A stretch of 64,000 nucleotides of DNA from Mycocentrospora acerina (lineage: Eukaryota; Ascomycota; Dothideomycetes; Pleosporales), in assembly GCA_022701365.1 (NCBI GenBank), contig JAKUHH010000072.1, positions 744,001 through 808,000 of the forward strand. The letters are read 5' to 3'. A model generated the notes under the pieces. The model saw only the letters and a program-made list of their open reading frames with translations. It was not told where the DNA came from and made no database searches. Both the position numbers and the translations under genes were made by a program. Below are positions 43,301 to 53,363 of this stretch, one piece after another. How positions within the stretch are numbered: position 1 is the stretch's first letter; each line of letters starts with the position of its first letter.

Positions 43301-44948
43301 CTATCCCCTGTTCTCACGCCGCCTGACATCCTGCATCTCCTCCAGCATCACGCGATTGAACTGCTCCCACCCATCGAGGTAGACGTGATGCCCCGCCTTG
43401 TTGATGATGATGACCTTTGCCTCGCCCTGGTCCCTCTTTACCTCTTCCGGAGATGCATCAGCCAAGATGCGTTTCCTCTCCTGCTTGATCACCTCTTCAG
43501 AGGCGAATCCACCTGCAACATCCATCCAGTCATTCTCGCCGTACATGAAGACAACGGGGAGGCCATTCTCGCGCTTGGCGGATTTGGAAGCATGGGGCGG
43601 TGTGTCGCCGTCAACGGTTGTCCCTTCGTGTGCTTGTATCCATTGCCGCCCCACGCCCTGAATTCTGCGGATGAGCGGACTGCGCGCAAACGCGCCAGGA
43701 GCAAGCAGGTAGGCGAGCGCGTACTCGGAGCTTCCCCGCTGCCGGAAGAGCGAGTAGCTGTAATCGTGCAGCGCCTGCGCTTCTTCCTCGGGCAGCTGTG
43801 AGAAACGCCGCGATGTCCACCCAGAGACGAGGCGGGGCCCAAAGGGACCACTCCAGCGCACAAAGGTAAAGGGGGAAACCATGTTTGCTTCCCACAGATA
43901 CGTCAGCCAGCCTGGCAACCGTCTCCTCGGGGGCTGGCTTGCTTCCTTGGCCGCATCCCCCTTTTTGCGCTGGTTCATGAAATTGTTGTTGTCAGCAGTC
44001 GAGGGCTGGACGCCGTCGTGCGTGTCTGCCGCGTCTTGGGTAAACTCGTTTGCCATTGTCGAGTCCTGCGGGTCGGGCATCTCGGCGCTGACGGCATACG
44101 GGTCCTCTGGTATCCCCACGGGCGAGGCAAGGATCAGCTTGTTGAGGTGGCCGGGGTATTTGAGCGCGTAGGCAACCGCCAGGTAGCCGCCGAGCGAGTG
44201 GCCCAGCAGGGTGAAGCGCTCCAGGCCGCGCTGGATGCGCCACTCTTCGAGGGCGTCGACAAACCAGCTCTCGGCCTCTGAGATGCTGGCCTCCTTGTCC
44301 TTGGCGTGGATCTTGAAGGCCGGGCGGCTGCTCCTGCCCATGCCGAGCAGGTCGAGGGCGTAGACCTTCCAGCCCACTGCGCGCGAAATGGCCTCGAAGT
44401 TGCGGTAGAAGAAGCCCAGGCCTGCGCCGTAGCCGTGCAGCATGACGAGCGTGTCCTGGGCCTCTTCGCCCACGCGCTCAATGGAAAACTCGTTGAGCGC
44501 GCGCCCCTTGCCGCTCAGGGCCACCATCTGCGACCTCCACCGGCGCGGGCCGTAGGGGTCGCGGGCGGCCTCGGTTGTGGTCTGGTCGGCGGCGTCACTG
44601 GCGGCATCGCCGTGCGTGGGCGGCTTCTCCAGGTGGGGGATGAAGGAGAGGACGCGGTGCTCCGTCGCCTCGGGAGACAGGCCGGCCCACCACTGTCGAC
44701 GTCTGTTAGCCGTGCCGGCCACCGTCGCGCTGCTCTCACAGCACACATACCTGGCTGAACCCCTCGGACGCGCTGAGGGGGAACCACTTTGCGATGCGGC
44801 CCTGCGCCTGGCCCTGCGCCGCCGCTCGCTGCGACGCCAACGGGCTTTGCTGCTGCTTGTCGCGCGCATGCTCGCCCGCCGCGGCCGCTGCGTCGGCTTG
44901 CCCCGCCATGGTGCTGCTGTTTCTGCTGCTACTGATGCCGATGATGCT

Positions 44949-44979
<31 letters not shown>

Positions 44980-45131
44980 CTGCCGTTGCCGCTGCCGTTG
45001 CCGCTGCCGTTGCCGCTGCTCTTGGTCTCCACCGTCACCGGCGTGCTCAGGCTCAGGCCAATGTAACTCGCGCCGCCAAACCCCACGCTCTTCTGGATGG
45101 CTCGTGAACTCGGTCGGTACAGGCGTAGCAT
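43301..45131 (-). CDS. Mitochondrial alpha/beta hydrolase of the ABHD4/5 - Cld1 type
   Basis: Two exons, 45131-44751 and 44692-43301, encode 590 residues; the intron is 58 nt. I use ATG 45131 because the frame upstream has only TTG and the new N terminus (MLRLYRPSSRAIQKSVGFGG) looks like a mitochondrial targeting sequence. The fold is clear: the oxyanion region LVMLHGYGAGLGFF, the nucleophile elbow LLGHSLGGYLA, a late Asp in FMYGENDWMDV, and the catalytic-His region AGHHVYLDGW, which also holds the HxxxxD motif of CGI-58/ABHD5 proteins. Yeast Cld1 (same family) deacylates cardiolipin. Residues about 38-60 are a Gly-Asn-Gly-Ser run encoded by a GCCGTT-type repeat, and a 60-residue polar insert precedes GWLTYLWEANM. 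The substrate is inferred from the family only. Confidence 0.85.
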
Positions 45132-46537
45132 GCGCACCCAGCGCAGCGTCGAGGGAAAAGGCTTCGGAATCGTGATGGTGGTGTGATGCAACAAAACACC
45201 CCAGGACGTGAGCCCGAGGTGCTGCTGCGATTGTTATAGAGGTGCTGACGTAGTCGGACTGGCAGACGGAGATGTCTTGCCCCTAAAGGCCGTGCGTGCC
45301 CACCGGATCTACCACAAACGCCGGCCTAGCATCGACTGTCGGACCGTGGCGACGGACAAGCAGGTTGAGCCGCCTCCGAACAGCGTCCTGGCTCTGGCTC
45401 TGGCTCTGGCTCTGGATATGTCTCTTCTGCCCTGCCTCCAGCTTCCCTGCGAGGATCTTGCGTGGCCAGCCAATCTGTGTCGCCGACTGGGGGCGACGAG
45501 TGCGCGACTGACGACGGCGAAGACAACGACCACGACCACGACCACAACCACAATAACAACAACACCAACAACAACAAAAACAGCAATGACTGCTACTGCT
45601 GGGCAGGTGACAATAGCAAAGTGCAAAAGCAATCACTGCAGCTCTTTCCCTCTACATACCTATGCATCGCACGCTCTACCTTCCTTCCCAACCTACACCC
45701 ACAAAGTGTGCCTCCCCGTCCTCACTCACAGCGCGTGCTCGACATGTTCGGCAGCATGCATGGCCCTCCAATGAGAAGCACAAGACCCACCACGTCAGGG
45801 ACAGACAGGCCAGCGTTCATCGCGCCTCGGTCAACACAGTTTTTTGCTTCAAACGTGTTTTATTGCCCATTAACCAACATCTATCAGCTGTCCTATCGCT
45901 GCTTTCGCAAAACAAGTGCATTTGCCTCGTACCTTCTGGCTTGTGTCGTTGTCGTCATTATTGTAAGCCCCAACGCCAAAGATAGTCATCAGACCAAGAA
46001 ATAAATGCCCTCACACGTGTCTGTACGCCAAGCAATGAATGCAAGCCTGCTCCCTTTCCATCACGCCAGCCCCCAGCCTCGCAATCCTTTGACTACCTAG
46101 TTTGGCCTGACTGCGCCCGACTCATCCGTATACGCCATTTCGTACAACGTATGTCGCCTGCCAGTTCCCCAGGAAGAACCGTGCAACTTACTTGACTCTC
46201 TGTTCAGATGCATCTGCTGACGCCCGGATCGTGACGGATCGCGTACCGGGATTAATGTGCCGGCCGAGTCTCCGAGAAATTGAACGTTGGCAATAGTGCT
46301 TGGCCACTGGAGAAGGGGTTGCACATGCGTGATGCCCTTTGCTAACCAAATCTAACCCATTAATTGATCCCAAAAAAAACTACAATATCCACTCCATCCA
46401 GCGGCGTCATGCTTGGTTTTGGGCGCGGGGTGCGGGACCCTGACTTGCCATCATGACAAACAAGGCCGTGGCGGAGCGAGAAGAAAATCCCTAATCCCAA
46501 CTTGAAAAAAAATTCCATGTGGCATCCTACGTGTCCC
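45132..46537. other. Intergenic with simple repeats, no supported gene
   Basis: Contains (GGCTCT)n at 45387-45415 and an ACC/ACA-rich repeat at about 45527-45592, which open long frames on both strands. I see no domain, so no gene is called. Confidence 0.5.
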
Positions 46538-46993
46538 TCAGACGAATGGCTTTGGTTCCTGTACCAAATGGATGTTGTTGCTACTCTGCACACTCTGCGC
46601 CGACATCCTCGGATGCGGCGGCTGAGCGGTCCCAGGCCCTGACTTGGTCAGCCGTCCGCTGTTCGCATACTCGGTCGGGCTATTAGTTTCTGTTTTTGGC
46701 AAAGTCGTCGACGTCGACGTTGGCCCCTGTGGTATAGTGTAAGAATGGTCCTTCCACAAGTCATCCGGATTGCTGTCCGGTTGCTGGCGCATATCTGACT
46801 GACTGCTCTTGGTTTTTGTCCGTCTGCAACAGCAGTTCCTGTCGTAGGGGTACAAGAATAGGAGGTAGACTGTAGCACCCAGCAACACGATGGCTGGTAC
46901 GATGGAGAGACAGATCATGAGCGCCCATGCTGTGCCGTTGAGGCCTCCTTGCTCAAGGTCGACGCGCTTCACGAGGTGGCTGAGGGCAGGCAT
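46538..46993 (-). CDS. Small single-pass membrane protein, function unknown
   Basis: A single exon encodes 151 residues. A short N terminus is followed by one strong membrane helix (WALMICLSIVPAIVLLGATV, then YLLFLYP), a Cys/Arg cluster (RNCCCRRTK) on the probable cytosolic side, and a Ser/Thr/Pro-rich disordered tail ending PKPFV. The Cys cluster next to the membrane could be palmitoylated (inference). I recognise no family. The frame has no stop or odd codon use. Confidence 0.6.
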   Translation of the reverse strand: MPALSHLVKRVDLEQGGLNGTAWALMICLSIVPAIVLLGATVYLLFLYPYDRNCCCRRTKTKSSQSDMRQQPDSNPDDLWKDHSYTIPQGPTSTSTTLPKTETNSPTEYANSGRLTKSGPGTAQPPHPRMSAQSVQSSNNIHLVQEPKPFV

Positions 46994-47384
46994 GTTGTAA
47001 TGGGTGGAGAGAGATATGGGGAGACAAAGCGAGAGTAGTTGTATAGTGATGTTGAGATTATATGGTGACGGTGATGGTGAAGACGTCTATGGTAGTACTT
47101 TGAGAGGTGGACGGAGAGAGAATTAAGGAAGATGTGCACAAGTAATATCGGCGGTGTGGGATCAGTGAGCAGGGCGAGGAACTTGACAGACGAGACCGTT
47201 GTCCAAAAACACACGCAAGCAAGTGCGAGTACGGCGGGCTATGTACCTATTCGAACCAAGGCGGACCATTCGTCTCGGAGCGTCGTGGGGGGGGTCCAAA
47301 GCATGACGCGCCTCACTTGCGTAGGCCTAGCGCCGAGGACCCTCATAGTCAGGGGTGGTTTACGTATTAACCCAGACAGTACAA
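46994..47384. other. Intergenic, no supported gene
   Basis: Promoter of the small membrane-protein gene and 3' flank of the ABHD12-like gene. Nothing else seen. Confidence 0.45.
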
Positions 47385-49116
47385 CTATAAGCGCGCCGTC
47401 GATGCCGCAAGTCCGAATTGTTCGAGGATGGCCAGTGAGATGGGCGCTAACGTTAGGAAAGTGTTATGGCCTGGTGGGTGATGGTTAGCCTGATATGGTC
47501 TAAACAGTGGGCTCGGCGGAGATGATCTCATCGGTAAAGCCGGTTCATGACCTCGACTGGACTCTTCGACAACACGCCCAGCCTTCCCCACAAGCGCTGC
47601 GCATACATACGCAGGCACGGTATGATGCGCTGCCGAGAATATTCAACCTCTAGATATGAGCTGCCCAAGGGTCATGGAAGATCCCATGGTAGATCCCCAT
47701 GAACGATTGCCGAAGAGCCGCACACATATGATTGGGCACGCGGCAGGGGTTATTTACCTCCATGTTTAGCGACCAATTTCTCGACACGGATTGCTTCAGA
47801 CAGCCACGTCTCTTGCCTGCCAGCTTCGCCCATGTCGATAGCCTGCAGGCTTTTCCGACCTGTTTCTGGCGTGGCTTTGATCGCGGCTGCAAGTGTCGAT
47901 TGGAACAGCTTCTCGGTCTGATTCCAAGGCATGGTCTGGTCGTCCTCGGCGTGCATGAGCACCAGCCGTAATCGGGTGCTGCGACCTATATGGGGTCTAG
48001 TTAGTCAATGTTCCAGCCACCTCACCAGCCTTCCAGCCACAGACAGCCTCAGCCAGCCCCAGAGTTGAAAACATCCACCCAAACGTGCTGACATTGACGA
48101 TTGTGGAAACTCGTGTCCGTCACTGCCGGGGCGACTGCTTGCTCCTCTAGTCAACTTACGAGTGAGATCAGCCAGGCGAATGTCAGACATCCAGGTGTCT
48201 TTGATCCTGCGACTAAACCACGCTTGCACAGCTGGAATCGTCTTGACGGGTGCAAGAATCGGAAACAAGTTGGCAATCGTATATGACGAGAAGGCACTTC
48301 CAGCATTTGTGAAACCAGAGCACAAAATCAAGCCTGCAAACTCGATCCCTAAGTTAGCATAATGATGCGCTGTGCCCGCTACCACAGCCGTCCCCAGTGA
48401 ATGACCCAAAAGTACGATGCGATTTTGCGGAATTCTGCATTTCGTCATGGCCCAATCAACGACGGCTTCTCCGTCTTTCAGTAGGCCTGGCTCCGATGGT
48501 TTGCCAGAGGATTGTCCGAACCCGCGGTAATCGAAGACTAGTACGAAAATTTTATCAGACGCTCCTGCAGAGTACGATCGATACTCGAGAGTTCTTCGTT
48601 CTTGAGCTATCGTGCCAGCGTTTCCATGGAAGTAGATGAGAAGCCGTGCTTCAGGATCGTTGCGGAGCAGCTTAAACACAAGTCTTTCCTCTACATCCGT
48701 GATACCTGGCTGCTCAAGAATAAACTCATCGGCATGACTGGCATAGACACCTAAAGGCGCAACAAGCCATGCGAATAATGCTTCATCATCTTTGGTCCTG
48801 ATATGGAAGGGCGCAACCTGATTCTCTTGATAGAGTGAGCATGGCGGACACTTGGTCGAGTCATTCCTGTTGATAATACGTACTCAGGTAACCAGCTCTT
48901 TCTGGTTCGTTCAGCCATTTGCCAGGGAACATGGTGATATTATGAAGATAGAGCATCTCTGTAGTATATCAGAATACATCCTTTGAAAGCTCGACAGCGG
49001 AACCTCAACTCACGCCTCTGCACCCAAGGGATACAGCAAAGAAGCGTCGCTGGAATCCATAATCCACTAAGGAACGAGAGTGCAACGCCAATGGCGCTGT
49101 ACGTGTTCAACCCCAT
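47385..49116 (-). CDS. ABHD12-like alpha/beta hydrolase
   Basis: Five exons, 49116-49014, 48958-48884, 48825-48160, 47985-47758 and 47470-47385, encode 385 residues with all phases consistent; introns are 55, 58, 174 and 287 nt. The N terminus has a hydrophobic anchor (SAIGVALSFLSGLWIPATLL). Then come KNQVAPFHIRTKDDEAL, the oxyanion loop LLIYFHGNAGTIAQ, FDYRGFGQSS, the nucleophile elbow IVLLGHSLGTAV, the acid region VLMHAEDDQTMPW, and the catalytic-His region HGGHNTFL in the last small exon. The family (ABHD12/13, Bem46-like) hydrolyses lysophospholipids or monoacylglycerols at ER membranes. The last intron is long and could hide a further exon, but the splice given restores the expected GGHN motif. 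Confidence 0.85.
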
Positions 49117-49494
49117 CGTCGTGCGTTGTGATGTTGTGAGAGAGCATGCCTAGGTGGATCCGCAATCTCAAGACGCGCCAACTTGAGATTGCGGTGGTGA
49201 TGCGACGCGACGAATAGCACCGCAAACACCCACTTCTTCACAACAACTATATCACAAAAAAAACTCATGACTGGATTTCATCAGTTAATTCACAAGATCG
49301 TTCGTTGAAGATTGCCATTATCTCTTTCTATGAGGCATGTCGAGACGAGGTGATAGCAAAGGCTTGGCATTACTGATCAACATCGCTCCAACGTAACCGC
49401 GTCGGGATGCTCAATAAGCAAAAGCAAGAATATTTATTACCACCCGCCGATTCCAGTCAGAGAGGCAGCAAATAGTGAAATTTGCCTCTCATAG
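49117..49494. other. Intergenic, A/T-rich, no supported gene
   Basis: Promoter of the ABHD12-like gene at the left. No gene or RNA seen. Confidence 0.45.
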
Positions 49495-49803
49495 AATAGC
49501 TTGTTCCATTCGAGCCAGACTTTAAATATAAGCGTTTTCCAATATGTCGTCTTCAGGAGCTTGTCCAGGTTCATGCCACTGCGGCAATGTACAGTACCAG
49601 ATCCGGCTCAAATTCCCATCGATGCACGACACCAGTGCACATCCAATCNAATAGCTTGTTCCATTCGAGCCAGACTTTAAATATAAGCGTTTTCCAATAT
49701 GTCGTCTTCAGGAGCTTGTCCAGGTTCATGCCACTGCGGCAATGTACAGTACCAGATCCGGCTCAAATTCCCATCGATGCACGACACCAGTGCACATCCA
49801 ATC
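49495..49803. repeat. Identical 154-bp direct duplication around a single N (assembly join)
   Basis: 49495-49648 and 49650-49803 read identically, with the only ambiguous base of the window, N, at 49649 between them. This is the pattern left when two contigs whose ends overlap are joined with a one-base gap instead of being merged. The true genome probably has one copy. The duplicated piece carries the start of the GFA-family pseudogene. Confidence 0.9.
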
Positions 49804-50307
49804 TGCCTGAACCCTAAATCTATCCATTTCTATAGATTCAACTGTTCAATTTGCCAAAAGATGGGATTCTCTCATTGCCGCCCAATCAATCCAGCTACAG
49901 ATTCTATACTCATATCGCATTCCATCTATCGCGCAATTAGTGGCAAAGTAGGATGTTACTTCTGAAAAAGGTGGAGTGTGCGCGTGTTTGGTATTGGTGC
50001 AGTCTGGTACCAAGTAGATCTGGACGTTGAGGAATGGGCGGATGTGAATCTGAAAAATAATGAAGAGGGCAATTTGAGGAAGGTTTGGATGACCAGGGAA
50101 ACGGCCCATATGACTGAAGTAGATGGTAGAGAATTCAAGAAAATACTACACTACCTGAGCGTCAATGCAGTTACGCTCAAGCCTGGAGAAGGCATCGATC
50201 TAAGAAAGTGGCACGTGAACGGCCAGGTTCAGTATGAAGAGAATAGGGTGTTTAACAAAGGCCCACAGGTTCGAGTGGGCAGATCACACCTTGGTAGCAT
50301 CTACTGA
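49699..50307 (+). pseudogene. Broken GFA-family (glutathione-dependent formaldehyde-activating-like) gene
   Basis: From ATG 49699 (also present at 49544 in the duplicated copy) the frame encodes GSCHCGNVQYQI and RFNCSICQKMG, the first two zinc-binding Cys clusters of the GFA/CENP-V fold. It meets TGA at 49963-49965. The same frame continues without shift to TAG-free sequence ending at 50307, with RVFGIGAVWYQV and HYLSVNAVTLKPGEGIDLRKW, both typical of the domain's second half. At the third cluster, where the family has FCxxCG, this sequence reads F-stop-KRWS, so the key cysteines are lost too. I infer a decayed gene rather than one sequencing error. Confidence 0.75.
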
Positions 50308-50475
50308 AATGGCGGTGCGAGGATCATGAATCTCACGTAGCTACACAGGATGGCGAAACTTTGACTGCGAAGAATAAGACTTAAATGTTCTTTCGAGACC
50401 AATACCACGCCATGTACGCCTTTTCTAGAGCAAAATCCACTTAAAGGTATAAAGCCCCTACGATTATCCATTCAT

Positions 50476-51588
50476 TTATTTCATCTCCGCGTATCCAACT
50501 GATTCCATACAATTGTAGATGTTGAGATATTTCCTTTCAATCTTCCGGATCGTCTTCTCACCCTTCAGTCGCAAATCTTCGGGGGTTTCAATATCGAAGG
50601 CATCCTCGTGTGCTTGACGGTAACGCTGCTCAATAGAAGCGGGTAGATTAAGCTTTTTGACCAGGCGGGGACAAGCATGATTTTGAAAGCTGGTGTGCTC
50701 ACCAAAGGAAGCTGGTACTTCATCCAACTTGGAGGCTTGGGCAAACGATCTTATATCGTTGTTCTGTCCGGCGGGCCCTAGCATGGTGGACGTTGACGCT
50801 GTGCGATGAAGATAATTTTTCCAATGGGTCTTCATCTCCTTCCTAGGGTGCTCCTCTAGAGAACTGTAATGGTTGATTTCTCGGAAGAGCATAGAGTTGA
50901 TTGAATCACGTATGTTATCCTCACCTGAACCAATTGGATCGTACGTATTGAAGACACGGCCGGGAAGGGTCTTTCTTGGAATAGCAACTGACTGTAGATC
51001 GCAGAGATTAGGGTCTGGGAGAGACCATAAAGTTTGGTTCAGTGAAGCTTGAGGCCGTAGTCCAGCGGCCGGCAGAGGAAGCCTTCCTAGCGTAGAGTAC
51101 AAAATAGTCGGATTATCTAGTGGAACCTGATAGTTCCCCGAGATTTTGCATGCTCCAATTGGATCTTCATGCAATGTTGTATGATAGGCTAATGACTTTG
51201 AATTGATACTCGAACTCTTGAGCACTGCCACGGTCTTCGTGTGCTTACTGTCCTGGATGCCCTTCTCCAAGTCTACAGACCCCATGTATGTCATGCCCTT
51301 GTGTAATTTCATCAGAATAGAACCTCGAAATTTTTCAGATCCATGTTCGTGTTTATGATCTGGTGACTTGTTACCAACTTGGCCTTGATGCTTGTGACGC
51401 CGGTAAGACCAAAATATAATTAACACAAGTAGTACAAGAACGACAATGATGCTAATGGCAATACCTAAGTTTCTCTCGATTTCGTTTCGAGGGTAAGACT
51501 CATTTGCTTCAACTACCATCCGCCCTGACGATAAAATTGGAATGGTTGTCATGAGATGACTCGGTGTCAATGACGTGATAGTCGCCAT
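50476..51588 (-). CDS. Single-pass membrane protein, function unknown
   Basis: A single exon from ATG 51588 encodes 370 residues. The chosen start (MATITSLTPSHLMTTIPILS) follows 39 open codons that lack coding character. A short Ser/Thr-rich, probably external N terminus leads to one strong helix (LGIAISIIVVLVLLVLIIFW) followed by a basic stop-transfer stretch (SYRRHKHQG) and a 290-residue hydrophilic cytosolic part. There is no clear cleaved signal peptide and no known domain. This layout resembles many uncharacterised fungal cell-surface proteins. It lies in an A/T-rich block yet has no stops. Confidence 0.65.
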   Translation of the reverse strand: MATITSLTPSHLMTTIPILSSGRMVVEANESYPRNEIERNLGIAISIIVVLVLLVLIIFWSYRRHKHQGQVGNKSPDHKHEHGSEKFRGSILMKLHKGMTYMGSVDLEKGIQDSKHTKTVAVLKSSSINSKSLAYHTTLHEDPIGACKISGNYQVPLDNPTILYSTLGRLPLPAAGLRPQASLNQTLWSLPDPNLCDLQSVAIPRKTLPGRVFNTYDPIGSGEDNIRDSINSMLFREINHYSSLEEHPRKEMKTHWKNYLHRTASTSTMLGPAGQNNDIRSFAQASKLDEVPASFGEHTSFQNHACPRLVKKLNLPASIEQRYRQAHEDAFDIETPEDLRLKGEKTIRKIERKYLNIYNCMESVGYAEMK

Positions 51589-53363
51589 GGTGGGCAATAA
51601 GCAGTTTAGTGTAATTGACAAACTGCCAATAGTCTTGAATCGGATGACGAAAAGCCTAATTTTTACTGAAGACAAAGTGTATAGTATGTAAGTGCTATGA
51701 GTCAAGAAGTTTGCTAGCGGATCGAAAACAGCGGTGTTTTAGATGTCGGTGAAGGTTGAAAAAATTCATAAGATGGTTGCATTGCGCTAGGACAGTACAA
51801 AGTTGTGTTTAATATGGAATTTAACGCGATCTTTCTAAACAGTGAGGAAATCGAGTACGTAAGTGATATGGAGAAGCCAACTTCATAGAAGGGGCACAAT
51901 GTACCTGAATTGTTAACACACAACGTTGTCTCATTCTAAAGGTTAAGAAGGATAGTTTCACAATGCGTCTGGTGTAGAAATTTTGCAAGCTGTGTGAGTG
52001 TAATACTGAAAATACTCAGGGTGAGTTTGACCCTTCAATTATTCTTTTCATACTCTACCCACATACTCTGAAGATCTCAATGAGGAGTGCAGAGTGATGC
52101 ATTATGCTAGAATACCAGCCAAACTTACAAATCATATATTAGAATAGTATCAAGATCAGGCGATAGTACCTTAATATTTCATCGTTTTTGTAGATGTTTT
52201 CTTTTAAGCTTGCTGATATGAGCCATGGAGCTGCTCAAGAACATACTAAGCTATATCTGTTATCACCCGCCTCACGTCGCAATTTTAGCGGCGAATGTAT
52301 TGCCTTTTTTTCTCCACACCCTAACAGCCATCATTAACGCTATGTTCAGCAATAAATATCTTGTCTTGTTTATTCATTTTCTGCTATGTGCATCGCAATT
52401 GTCACAGACAGGGATTAGCGAGACCTTGGTCAATCTCATTCAACAAAAATGTCGGCTCAAACCATCAGCACTCTGGAGTACCGCTTGGACGATGAAGTTT
52501 TGTGCTGTAGAACATTCGCAATAATTTTGTGAATTGAAAAAAACTACTCTCACCATACTGTTCATTCAATTGTCCGCACTTTGAGAAGCTATAATTGACA
52601 ATCTTGCACTTACAAGTTAGACTAAAGAGTGTTGTTGGTGAACCAAACTCTTGCAAGATCTTCGTGATACAGCTAAGGTCTCATTTGGCTAGCGGTCGCC
52701 TAACCTGCGAGCCTCATTTGTCTCTTCTCTTCCTCCCGTTTCTTACATCTGTGATACAGCAAGACGGGGGTTGGTATCCAGATGACGCCGGCAGTAGTGT
52801 CTATGATTGGCATAATGATTGTGCATCGGTTTTCTACCTCAAAACCGAAGGCGGCCGGTGTAAAATATATAGCTTCATTTAGGTATTCGCATCGTTGCTA
52901 AGAGCGGGGATGTTGAGTGAAAGTGAACCTTCATGAATACTTGTAAAGTTAGAGCATCTCGATCTTAGCTTTCATAGAATTGAAATTTAACTTGATAGGG
53001 AAGCATGATCAAGAAATTTTTTATTTAAATCAAGCCAGTGTTGTCCGTCTTTCCCCTCTATGCAAACGTGATGTAAAGACAATGAAAAATCTAACTCTGC
53101 CTCACCTTACGTTTACAGTCCTAAATGGATTAATCTGGCATGTATAAGACTCTATGCGAAGACCTTTGAAATTGGTTACCACTTCAATCCTCCTTTTTGA
53201 AAGGAGAAAGGTGAGAAGGACAACAGCACACTACGATATGTTCCACTTCTCCTTTAATTTAATTTACTACGTTGGGGAAATTTCATCGGAGTTGACATCG
53301 TGAACTTCATTTGTGGAGGATTGATGGAACTACTCTCTACCGGCACGTACGGGCTATACAAAC
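51589..53363. other. Intergenic, A/T-rich, no supported gene
   Basis: About 1.8 kb. The frame at 52225-52524 is hydrophobic and lacks a domain. I see no gene, RNA or long repeat. Confidence 0.4.

Noticed and set aside
45208..46004. Long frames on both strands
   Set aside because: Caused by CTCTGG and ACCACA repeats; mutual overlap and low complexity argue against coding.
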